Below are positions 1 through 6,416 of a stretch of 8,751 nucleotides of DNA, piece after piece. The notes beneath the pieces are model-generated. The model did not search any database. It had not been told where the DNA came from and saw only the letters and a program-made list of their open reading frames with translations. Position numbers and translations under genes: made by a program. How positions within the stretch are numbered: position 1 is the first letter of the stretch; each line of letters starts with the position of its first letter. The DNA is from Pseudomonadota bacterium (GTDB lineage: Bacteria; Desulfobacterota; BSN033; WVXP01; G020346125), in NCBI GenBank assembly GCA_030608745.1, contig JAUWDQ010000108.1, positions 1-8,751 on the forward strand. Reading direction: 5' to 3'.

Positions 1-1
1 T

Positions 2-115
2 ACCCGAAAAGGTACCACATTTTCACCGGGCATCAAAGGATGGGAGTACTGGATAAACATGGATGTGGAAACTGGTGAGCTGGGAAGTGCTCATAAAATG
101 GTGAGCCAGTGCTGA
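2..115 (+). CDS. Possible C-terminal end of an unidentified gene (partial)
   Basis: An open frame enters from the left edge and runs 37 codons to a TGA at 113-115. The peptide includes GIKGWEYWINMDVETGEL and ends in HKMVSQC. It stops 14 bp short of the purL stop codon on the other strand, so the two genes would converge almost end to end, which is a common arrangement. I do not recognise the family. Another forward frame is open only to position 78 and the third only to about 54, so this is the longest frame, but 37 codons is weak statistical support. No rho-independent terminator separates the two stop codons. Confidence 0.3.
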   Translation, partial: TRKGTTFSPGIKGWEYWINMDVETGELGSAHKMVSQC

Positions 116-129
116 AAGGAAGAGAGTTC

Positions 130-3105
130 TCAAGTTCCCAAGGGCCTCTTCCAGACCTCCTTCAGGTCTTGAATGTTCGCACGAATGATCTCCCTCCCAC
201 TCAGCCCGATGGCCCTGAATAGAGGAGCTGAGCTCATTTTCCCCAGGAGACCATAGGCTATCCTCACAAAGGCCCCTTCGAAGGCGTCCTTTTTATCGGG
301 GGATATAGTGACGACGAAACGAGATTGGGTCTCAGAGAAGAGCAACACGTCATCCCGATCCACCCCGGTAGCGGGCACCTTCCCCAGGTCAATCTCCATC
401 CCCAGCCCCCCTGCAAAGGCAGTCTCGGCTAGTGCGACTCCGAGCCCACCATCTGAGCAATCGTGGCACGAGGCGATGAGTCCCTCTTCAGTGGCCTTAT
501 TCAGCCTTCGATATAACTCTTTGGCCTTCTCGGCATCTACCTTGGGAACCTTGTTTCCAATGTACCCCCACATGGCATAGTATTCGGATCCACCCAGTTC
601 GTTCAGGGTCTCCCCGAGGATGTAGACGAGATCGCCCGGTCTTTTGGCGTCCATGGTGACGGCCTTTCGGGCATCATCGATTTTCCCCATGGCGGAGAAG
701 AGCACCGTTGGAGGGATGGAGATTTTGGTTTTTCCGATGAGATAGTCGTTTTTCATGCTGTCTTTGCCCGAGATGCAGGGCACGCCGAAGGCGGTGGTGA
801 AGTCGTAGAGGGCCTTATTGGCCCGGACGAGCTGAGCCAGTTTATATTCCCCGTCGGGAGTCTTCTTCGACTGGATGGGATCAGGCCAGCAGAAATTGTC
901 GAGCCCCACCATTCGATCGATCATCCCCCCAACGGCCACGTTATTGCGGATGGCCTCGTCGATGGCGCAGGCCATCATGTGGTATGTATCGATATCGCTG
1001 TACCTGGGGCATATGCCGTTGGAGACGACGACTCCTTCATAGGAATCCAAGATAGGTCTGACCACCGCGGCATCGCTGGGCCCATCGTTTTCCTTTCCCA
1101 CCAAGGGCTTGACCACGCTCCCTCCTTGAACCTCATGATCGTATTGGCGGATGATGGATTCCTTGCTGCAAATGTTGAACCTGGAGAGCATCCCTTGCAG
1201 GGTTTCTGTGAGGTCTTCGTCCATTGGCAATTGGGGCTCTTGGAAGCCTTTGGGATTCCACGTGGCTTTGAGCCTCATCTTGGGAAGTCCCGCGTGCAGG
1301 AAATCCATATCCAGATATCCAACGGTCCTTCCCCCGTAGAGCACATGGAATTTGCCAGTGTCGGTGAACGTTCCCAAAACCGTGGCTTCTACATCCATCT
1401 TCTCGGCCAATTGGAGAAAGGGCTCGATCTTCGAGGGGGCAACAGCCAGGGTCATTCTTTCCTGGGCCTCGGACAGTAAGATTTCCCATGGGTTGAGCCC
1501 GGTGTACTTCAATGGTGCCTTTTCCAGTTCGAGCCGGCAACCGATGGGCCGAGCCATCTCCCCCACGGAGGATGAAAGTCCACCAGCCCCGTTATCGGTA
1601 ATGGAGTGGTATAACCCCAAATCCCTGGCTTTCAGGAGAAATTCGGTCATTTTCTTTTGGGTTATGGGGTCTCCAATTTGAACGGCCGTGGTTGGGGATT
1701 CCTCGTGGAGCTCCTCGGAGGAGAAGGTGGCTCCGTGGATCCCGTCCTTTCCAATTCGTCCCCCGGTCATGACGATCAGATCGCCAGGCAACGGGCTTTT
1801 GATATGGCTGGGCTCACCTCGAATCTTGCTGGGCATGATTCCGCCTGTTCCACAATAGACTAACGGCTTGCCCGCGTATCGATCGTCGAAGACCACACAC
1901 CCATTAATCGTTGGAATACCGCTTTTATTACCTCCGTGCTCCACTCCCTCTCTCACCCCTTCATAGACCCTTTTGGGGTGAAAGAGCCTTGGAGGGAGAG
2001 GTTTGGAGTAATGGGGGGGTGCGAAGCAGAAGGTATCGACGTTGAAGATGAGCTTGGCTCCTTTTCCTGTTCCAAAGGGATCCCGGTTAACGCCGACGAT
2101 ACCGGTCAAAGCTCCCCCGTATGGATCGAGGGCACAAGGGGTATTGTGGGTTTCCACCTTGAAAACAAGGCTGTAGGAGTCATTGAATTTGATTATCCCC
2201 GCGTTGTCGTCGAAGACGGATAAACAAAGATCTTCCCCTCCCATTTCCCTTCTGATCGTTTCCGTAGCCCCCTTAATGTAGGTATTGAAGAGGCTGTCGA
2301 TGACCTCCACTTCACCCCTCTCGTTGGTATATTTGATCAGTCCATTGAAGATCTTATGTTTGCAGTGTTCCGACCACGTTTGGGCTAAGGCCTCCAACTC
2401 TACGTCTGTGATTTTTCCGCCGAGGCCGAATCCCCTCCGTTCTCGGATGACCGAATCCCTTTTGAGGTACGCCTGAATGGCCTTCAACTCGTCCAGGCTC
2501 AGCGCCAATACCCTATCGTGGCTGAGCTTGAGCAAGGCTCGGTCAGTTATTTGGAGACCGATCTCCTCTACCTGGATTTTTTGGTCTATTTTAACCCTGG
2601 GGACGGTAGGTTCGAGTCCCCTCCGGCCATTCCACAGGTGGCGGGGAATGATCTCAAAGCGTTGGACCAACGGGTTTACCAGGAGCCCGGTACAGATTTT
2701 TTCTACTCCCGGCCTTTCCAAATTCCTTTTGATGAGGTACTGAGTGGATGTATAAACTCTCTCCTCTTCTTTCAGTTGAATGCCCAATCTCAGTTCAATA
2801 GCCTCCCTGGCGGTTTTGCCCACATTGTCCGTCACACCGGGCCTAAAACCCACCTCGATAAGCCAATCGAAGGATTGGGCCAAAGGTCGATCGATGGCGT
2901 ACACTTGAGTGATGGGGTCCGAAAAGGGCCCGTTGGCCACCATTTCCAATTGCTCGGGGGAAAGGCCGGCATCGATGGTATAAACCGAGATGGTATTGAC
3001 GGATTGAACCTCTAAGTTCAGGTCGTCTCGGATCCGCCTCTTGAGCTTTTCCCCAAGGGCATCGCGGGTATGGTTTTTCAAGCCGATTTCAATGCGATGG
3101 GGCAT
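130..3105 (-). CDS. purL: Phosphoribosylformylglycinamidine (FGAM) synthase, PurL, with tandem PurS-like N-terminus
   Basis: Cytoplasmic enzyme of de novo purine synthesis that converts FGAR, ATP and ammonia to FGAM. The 991 residues exceed the roughly 720-750 of small PurL but fall short of the roughly 1300 of the large glutaminase-fused form. Residues 4-71 and 82-152 each look like a PurS subunit (the second has RPGVTDNVG and LLVNPLVQRFEI). Catalytic motifs follow in order: SEHCKHKIFN (245-254), KVETHNTP (316-323), GATFSS (458-463), IGDPITQKK (477-485), LSEAQERM (544-551), ISGKDSM (778-784), HDCSDGGLGVALAE (881-894) and SETQSR (924-929). No glutaminase domain follows, so PurQ must come from elsewhere. 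The usual HNHP motif reads HNTP. The ATG start has AGGAGA five bases upstream (3111-3116). Last gene of a three-gene unit, 39 bp after the TIM-barrel gene. Confidence 0.96.
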   Translation of the reverse strand: MPHRIEIGLKNHTRDALGEKLKRRIRDDLNLEVQSVNTISVYTIDAGLSPEQLEMVANGPFSDPITQVYAIDRPLAQSFDWLIEVGFRPGVTDNVGKTAREAIELRLGIQLKEEERVYTSTQYLIKRNLERPGVEKICTGLLVNPLVQRFEIIPRHLWNGRRGLEPTVPRVKIDQKIQVEEIGLQITDRALLKLSHDRVLALSLDELKAIQAYLKRDSVIRERRGFGLGGKITDVELEALAQTWSEHCKHKIFNGLIKYTNERGEVEVIDSLFNTYIKGATETIRREMGGEDLCLSVFDDNAGIIKFNDSYSLVFKVETHNTPCALDPYGGALTGIVGVNRDPFGTGKGAKLIFNVDTFCFAPPHYSKPLPPRLFHPKRVYEGVREGVEHGGNKSGIPTINGCVVFDDRYAGKPLVYCGTGGIMPSKIRGEPSHIKSPLPGDLIVMTGGRIGKDGIHGATFSSEELHEESPTTAVQIGDPITQKKMTEFLLKARDLGLYHSITDNGAGGLSSSVGEMARPIGCRLELEKAPLKYTGLNPWEILLSEAQERMTLAVAPSKIEPFLQLAEKMDVEATVLGTFTDTGKFHVLYGGRTVGYLDMDFLHAGLPKMRLKATWNPKGFQEPQLPMDEDLTETLQGMLSRFNICSKESIIRQYDHEVQGGSVVKPLVGKENDGPSDAAVVRPILDSYEGVVVSNGICPRYSDIDTYHMMACAIDEAIRNNVAVGGMIDRMVGLDNFCWPDPIQSKKTPDGEYKLAQLVRANKALYDFTTAFGVPCISGKDSMKNDYLIGKTKISIPPTVLFSAMGKIDDARKAVTMDAKRPGDLVYILGETLNELGGSEYYAMWGYIGNKVPKVDAEKAKELYRRLNKATEEGLIASCHDCSDGGLGVALAETAFAGGLGMEIDLGKVPATGVDRDDVLLFSETQSRFVVTISPDKKDAFEGAFVRIAYGLLGKMSSAPLFRAIGLSGREIIRANIQDLKEVWKRPLGT

Positions 3106-3144
3106 CCCCTTCTCCTGCCACTGAGGTTATTCGAGAAATAGGGG

Positions 3145-3918
3145 TTATGATAAATACTTTTCCAGCGCCGTGAGACTACTCCATAGGTGAGCCTCTTCGT
3201 GGGGTTCCACGGCAAGAATCGGACGGGGGTTGATGCGCCCAAGGAGATCGAAGAATTCAGCGAAATCATTTTCCCCATCGCCGAGGGGGAGGTGGTCATC
3301 CCTGGCTCCATCGTTGTCGTGGAAGTGAACTTCGGCGAGAAATTCGCCCAGGAGATCGAACCATTGGGGTAAAGGGGCTTTGCTGAACACGAAATAGTGG
3401 CCCGTATCGAAACAGAAGCGGAAGTTGGGGGAATCGACGCCCTCGATCAGGCTCCTCAAGGTTTGGGGTTTCTCCTCGAAGACGTTCTCAACGGCTATGG
3501 TGGTGCTTATCTCCTCGGCTTTCCTCGCGACGGGCTTCCAGGCTTCAATGCTATTTTTCAACCAGAGGCCTTGGTATTCCTCGAAGCGCCAGGGGTCAAA
3601 CCCCGGATGGAAGACGACGGTTTTGGGCCGGAAGAGAACGGCCAAATCCATGGTTTTCCATATCCTCTCGAGGGTAACCTCCTTCACCTTTGCATCCACT
3701 CCTCCGGGGCTGAGGTCCATATAGGGCCCGTGAAGGGTGACGTCGATCTTCTGTTCGGAGAGGACCCCGGCAAGGCGGTCTATATCCTCCTGGCAAGCGG
3801 TGTCGAGGGCGTTTCCGTCGAAGTAGATCTCCGGGTGCAACCGATTTTGGATGGCAAAATCGAGCCGAGCCAGTAACATCTCATAGGGAACGTTGACAAA
3901 AATCTGCCTTCTTCCCAT
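3145..3918 (-). CDS. Sugar phosphate isomerase/epimerase-like TIM barrel protein (AP endonuclease 2 family)
   Basis: A 257-residue soluble protein of the xylose isomerase-like TIM barrel superfamily; no signal peptide or membrane segment is visible. Strand-end motifs with candidate metal ligands appear in the expected order: LHGPY (H63), FHPGF (H104), VENVF (E144), FDTGH (D171, H174), VHFHDNDG (H198, perhaps H200), DDHLPLGDG (D207, H209) and AVEPH (E238). By eye these match all nine zinc ligands of endonuclease IV, but relatives with the same HDND...HLPLGDG signature are mostly annotated as isomerases or epimerases, so the substrate cannot be named. The ATG start has GAGGGA at 3929-3934, overlapping the stop codon of the channel gene upstream, which suggests translational coupling. 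It lies between the channel gene (15-bp gap) and purL (39-bp gap). Confidence 0.85.
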   Translation of the reverse strand: MGRRQIFVNVPYEMLLARLDFAIQNRLHPEIYFDGNALDTACQEDIDRLAGVLSEQKIDVTLHGPYMDLSPGGVDAKVKEVTLERIWKTMDLAVLFRPKTVVFHPGFDPWRFEEYQGLWLKNSIEAWKPVARKAEEISTTIAVENVFEEKPQTLRSLIEGVDSPNFRFCFDTGHYFVFSKAPLPQWFDLLGEFLAEVHFHDNDGARDDHLPLGDGENDFAEFFDLLGRINPRPILAVEPHEEAHLWSSLTALEKYLS

Positions 3919-3933
3919 ATCGATACATTCCCT

Positions 3934-4953
3934 CTATGCTACACCCTTCTTGTCTTGGAATTTGACGAGCTCTTCTAACCTATCCAAGTTCGTCCTCTCC
4001 CCCAGGGTTATCAGGGTGTCCCCCCGTTCGATTGCGGTGTTAAAGGCCGGGTTGAAGATCATGCTTCCATCTTCTTTTTTGATGGCAACAACGATAAGGT
4101 CCAACTCGCTTCGGATCCGCGATTCCCTCAGGCTGGTCCCGGGAAGTTTCGCCGTATCGTTGACCTTGATCTCCTCCATTTGGAGCTGAATGCTTTCCCG
4201 TTTCATGGCGAGTTCCATCAATTCAACAACGGCAGGTCTAATTATGGCCATGGCCATCCGATGGGCCCCGATAAGGTAAGGGGAGACGACCTTGTTGGCT
4301 CCCGCGGAAATCAATTTCTTCTCCACCTTTTCCTCACTGGCCCGGCTGAGGATATAGAGATTCGGGTTTAACCCCCTGGCCGTAAGGGTAATGTATAAGT
4401 TGTCGGCATCGGAGGCCACCGCAGTTATCAAGGCCTTTGCCCTTTGGACGCCGGCATCGATAAGGGTTTTTTCGTCGGTAGCATCACCCCTGATGTAAAC
4501 CAATCCCTCTTCCTCCATGTCCTGGATCACATGCTCATCCCTCTCGATAAGCACAAAGGGGAGACCCTCGCCCTTGAATTGACTGCAGATGTAACCGCCA
4601 ATGCGGCCATAACCGCAGACGATATAGTGGTTCTTAAGCTTATGAATGGCCTTTTCCAATTTCTTCCTCCCCATGAGCTTTCTGATTTCCCCCTCTACGA
4701 CGACCCCTGCTAGTCGGCTTACCAGATAGGCTACAATGCCCACGCTGCTGATAATCAGGCCAATGGTAAAAAACCTTCCGGTTCCCGACAACTCCCCAAC
4801 CTCACCATATCCCACCGTGGTGATGGTGATGACCGTCATGTAAAGGGAGTCGAGCAAGGACCATTCTTCGACGAGGGTGTATCCAAAGGTCCCGGTAATG
4901 AGGATGATCAGCAGGAGTATAACAGCATAGCGAATTTGTTGCAGGAGAATCAC
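3934..4953 (-). CDS. Two-TM potassium channel with cytoplasmic RCK (TrkA-N/TrkA-C) domain
   Basis: Inner-membrane K+ channel of the MthK/GsuK layout, 339 residues. TM1 spans about 8-28, the pore helix about 35-45, the selectivity filter is TTVGYGE (45-51), and TM2 spans about 61-83. A charged linker leads to an RCK N-lobe from about residue 109, with the Rossmann motif GYGRIG (114-119), an acidic end to the second strand (IERDE) and RGDATDE (155-161). A TrkA-C-like lobe covers about 255-325. Such RCK rings gate the pore in response to ligands, such as Ca2+ or nucleotides in studied homologues; the ligand here is unknown. The start is GTG: an in-frame TAA lies 17 codons upstream (5005-5007) and no ATG intervenes, but I see no good Shine-Dalgarno. 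First gene of the leftward unit. Confidence 0.9.
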   Translation of the reverse strand: MILLQQIRYAVILLLIILITGTFGYTLVEEWSLLDSLYMTVITITTVGYGEVGELSGTGRFFTIGLIISSVGIVAYLVSRLAGVVVEGEIRKLMGRKKLEKAIHKLKNHYIVCGYGRIGGYICSQFKGEGLPFVLIERDEHVIQDMEEEGLVYIRGDATDEKTLIDAGVQRAKALITAVASDADNLYITLTARGLNPNLYILSRASEEKVEKKLISAGANKVVSPYLIGAHRMAMAIIRPAVVELMELAMKRESIQLQMEEIKVNDTAKLPGTSLRESRIRSELDLIVVAIKKEDGSMIFNPAFNTAIERGDTLITLGERTNLDRLEELVKFQDKKGVA

Positions 4954-4980
4954 GGTTCGATACCGGATGGATTTGGCGGC

Positions 4981-5121
4981 TTCGTAAAAAGTCCAACTGC
5001 TGCGTTACGCTTCATCTTTCGTCATTGCGGCGTACTGGTACGTACGCCTCACTCCTCAAGATTCGCAAGCCTTGCATTTGGAGCTTTTTACTTTGCCGTC
5101 CCATTTTTGACTTTTTACGAG
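4981..5121. repeat. Hairpin-forming repeat element with inverted ends (MITE/REP-like)
   Basis: The ends are a perfect 12-bp inverted repeat, TCGTAAAAAGTC at 4982-4993 and GACTTTTTACGA at 5109-5120. A second right arm, TTGGAGCTTTTTAC (5078-5091), pairs with GTAAAAAGTCCAA (4984-4996) with one bulged base. The apex is a perfect stem, GGCGTAC (5029-5035) with GTACGCC (5042-5048) around a 6-base loop. It holds no convincing gene. From memory, similar sequences ending in GACTTTTTACGA are scattered through deltaproteobacterial genomes, but only one copy is in this window, so multi-copy status is inference. It begins 27 bp upstream of the channel gene's GTG codon and lies between that gene and its predicted promoter. 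The rest of the 307-bp intergenic region holds the promoters listed separately. Confidence 0.6.
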
Positions 5122-5140
5122 TTAATCAGATTTAGTTAGC

Positions 5141-5169
5141 TATATATCACCCATTCGTTGAAAATTCAA
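5141..5169 (-). promoter_or_regulatory. Predicted sigma70-type promoter of the channel-TIM barrel-purL unit
   Basis: Reading leftward, a -35 box TTGAAT (5164-5169) is followed after exactly 17 bp by a -10 box TATATA (5141-5146), preceded by TG one base away (extended -10). Transcription would start near 5134 and give a leader of about 180 bases that contains the whole hairpin repeat. Each box matches consensus at four of six positions; the spacing and the TG are the main support. The prediction is from sequence alone. Confidence 0.5.
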
Positions 5170-5170
5170 C
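5157..5170. promoter_or_regulatory. Palindrome GTTGAA-AA-TTCAAC, possible operator
   Basis: A perfect inverted repeat with 6-bp arms (5157-5162 and 5165-5170) around two bases. The right arm overlaps the -35 box of the leftward promoter, and the palindrome lies about 33 bp upstream of the -35 box of the rightward promoter. A protein bound here could control leftward transcription. No regulator gene is nearby, and palindromes this short occur by chance in AT-rich DNA. Confidence 0.28.
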
Positions 5171-5202
5171 ACCGAAGGCTTTCCAACTTGGGAGGTATGT
5201 TA

Positions 5203-5231
5203 TTGAAATATAGCATTGGGTATGGTATAAA
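5203..5231 (+). promoter_or_regulatory. Predicted sigma70-type promoter of the tatA-tatC operon
   Basis: TTGAAA (5203-5208) and TATAAA (5226-5231) each match consensus at five of six positions and are separated by exactly 17 bp. Initiation near 5238 leaves a leader of about 22 bases that holds the tatA ribosome binding site GAGGGGGG (5244-5251), nine bases before the ATG. Position and fit make this the best-supported promoter in the window. Confidence 0.62.
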
Positions 5232-5260
5232 TTCGTCAACCTTGAGGGGGGAAAGAGCAC

Positions 5261-5632
5261 ATGTTCGGCATAGGGATGCCTGAGCTTCTGGTCATTTTGG
5301 GCCTTGCCCTCATCATCTTGGGCCCCAAAAAGCTACCGGAGATAGCCCGGGGTTTGGGAAAGGCCATGCGAGAGTTCCGGCGGGCCACGAATGATATCAG
5401 GGAACAATTCGATGAGGAAACCAGCGAGCTGAAAGAAGCTACGGAAAGCCTAAAGGAGGAGGTTAGCTTCGAAGAAGAGGGGGAATTTGAACCGGAAGGG
5501 GGGGATGAGCCCATTGGTGAATCAGGACAGGAATCAAAGGAAGAGGTGGCTCCCTCGCCGGATACCTCAGATGGTGTGGAGGTGACCGCGAAAAAGGGAG
5601 GGGAAAAAGGAGAAACGGTCCCCAATGGATGA
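5261..5632 (+). CDS. tatA: Twin-arginine translocase small subunit, TatA/TatB family
   Basis: Small inner-membrane component of the Tat system, which exports folded proteins carrying twin-arginine signals. The 123 residues show the family plan: a short N-terminal membrane helix (about 6-20, after MFGIG), a GP hinge (21-22) followed by KKLPEIARGLG, and an amphipathic helix to about residue 45. After it comes an unusually acidic, probably disordered tail rich in Glu, Gly and Pro (about 48-123). Glu8 and the GP hinge are seen in TatB as well as in many non-enteric TatA proteins. As no second small subunit is adjacent, this one may serve both roles; I name it TatA on the PELL and RGLGKA signature. 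GAGGGGGG lies nine bases before the ATG. It overlaps tatC by eight bases. Confidence 0.92.
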   Translation: MFGIGMPELLVILGLALIILGPKKLPEIARGLGKAMREFRRATNDIREQFDEETSELKEATESLKEEVSFEEEGEFEPEGGDEPIGESGQESKEEVAPSPDTSDGVEVTAKKGGEKGETVPNG

Positions 5633-6374
5633 AGCCAAGATGTCCTTCACCGCCCATCTGGGGGAGTTGAGGAACCGGTTAATCAAATGCTTAGTTGCGG
5701 TCGGCATCGGGTTCGTCGGCTCCTACTTCTTTAAAGAGAAGTTGTTTCAGATTTTGGTACATCCCCTCCTGAAGGCGATGGGGGAGAAGGGTACCCTGAT
5801 TTTTACCGGGGTTCCGGAACCCTTTTTCGTCTATTTAAAGGTTTCCCTGGTAGCAGGTATTTTTTTCAGCGCCCCAGTCATCCTTTATGAGATCTGGGCC
5901 TTCGTCGTCCCGGGCCTTTACAGTCGTGAAAGGAGGTACGTTGTTCCCTTCGTATTCTTCTCGTCAATGCTCTTCTTGCTCGGGACCCTCTTCGGATACT
6001 ACGTCGTTTGTCCCTATGGTTTTAAATTCCTCCTGGGCTTTGCCTCCTATAACATCCAACCCATGTTGGCCATTAAGGAATACTTCTCCTTCAGCACGAA
6101 ACTCTTGCTGGCCTTTGGATTCGTCTTCGAATTGCCCCTGTTCATCGTGTTCCTATCAAAAGCCGGGATCGTCAGCCCCAAAACTCTCTCCAGACAGAGG
6201 AAATATGCCATATTGGTGATTTTTGTTACAGCGGCAATCCTCACCCCTCCCGATGTCGCCACGCAGATCATGATGGCGGGTCCCCTCATTGTGCTGTTCG
6301 AAGTTGGCGTTATCATGGCGAGGATTTTCGGGAAAAAAGAGGAGATGCCGGAGGGACAAAAGGCGGAGGGATAG
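5625..6374 (+). CDS. tatC: Sec-independent protein translocase TatC
   Basis: Core polytopic inner-membrane subunit of the Tat translocase and receptor for twin-arginine signal peptides. The 249 residues match the family length and contain six hydrophobic segments. Conserved features are HLGELRNRL near the N-terminus (Glu14), EPFFVYLKVSL (65-75), YEIWAFVVPGLYSRERR with Glu102 in the first periplasm-to-cytoplasm recognition region, FELPL (Glu169) and TPPD (Asp210). The last two correspond to the functionally important Glu170 and Asp211 of E. coli. The ATG lies inside the end of tatA (ATGGATGA), so translation is probably coupled; an AAGGAG at 5607-5612 is rather far upstream (12 bases). Met6 is a possible alternative start and would give the typical MSF..HLGELR beginning. 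The short tail is hydrophilic and charged. Confidence 0.97.
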   Translation: MDEAKMSFTAHLGELRNRLIKCLVAVGIGFVGSYFFKEKLFQILVHPLLKAMGEKGTLIFTGVPEPFFVYLKVSLVAGIFFSAPVILYEIWAFVVPGLYSRERRYVVPFVFFSSMLFLLGTLFGYYVVCPYGFKFLLGFASYNIQPMLAIKEYFSFSTKLLLAFGFVFELPLFIVFLSKAGIVSPKTLSRQRKYAILVIFVTAAILTPPDVATQIMMAGPLIVLFEVGVIMARIFGKKEEMPEGQKAEG

Positions 6375-6396
6375 AATCGGCCACCTGATCGTAAAT

Positions 6397-6416
6397 CATT
6401 CATCAAAGGATGAATG
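6397..6416 (+). other. Perfect 8-bp hairpin downstream of tatC
   Basis: CATTCATC, loop AAAG, GATGAATG form a perfect stem-loop 22 bases after the tatC stop codon. No T-run follows on either strand, so it does not look like a standard intrinsic terminator. It could protect the 3' end of the tat mRNA or be an attenuation or processing site. Its 3' arm also contains the first ATG (6410) of the small ORF that follows. Apart from these two items I see nothing in the 6375-6585 gap. Confidence 0.4.

Noticed and set aside
74..106. Direct repeat GGTGAGC and stem GCTCA/TGAGC near the left edge as a terminator
   Set aside because: The stem is 5 bp with an 8-base loop and no T-run; the repeated 7-mer fits chance.
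979..1479. Forward ORF of 166 codons inside purL
   Set aside because: Antisense shadow of conserved PurL motifs; the same applies to the other frames open within purL.
2137..2160. purL as a pseudogene because of the altered HNHP motif
   Set aside because: The reading frame is intact over 991 codons and every other catalytic motif is present, so a lineage-specific variant is more likely.
4936..5139. Forward ORF of 67 codons across the repeat
   Set aside because: It is built mostly from the hairpin repeat, starts inside the channel gene on the other strand, and has no ribosome binding site. Its hydrophobic look comes from the repeat sequence.
5236..5625. Leftward ORF of 129 codons opposite tatA
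   Set aside because: Ser/Pro-rich translation typical of the antisense of an acidic coding region; it lies wholly opposite tatA, which has clear family motifs.
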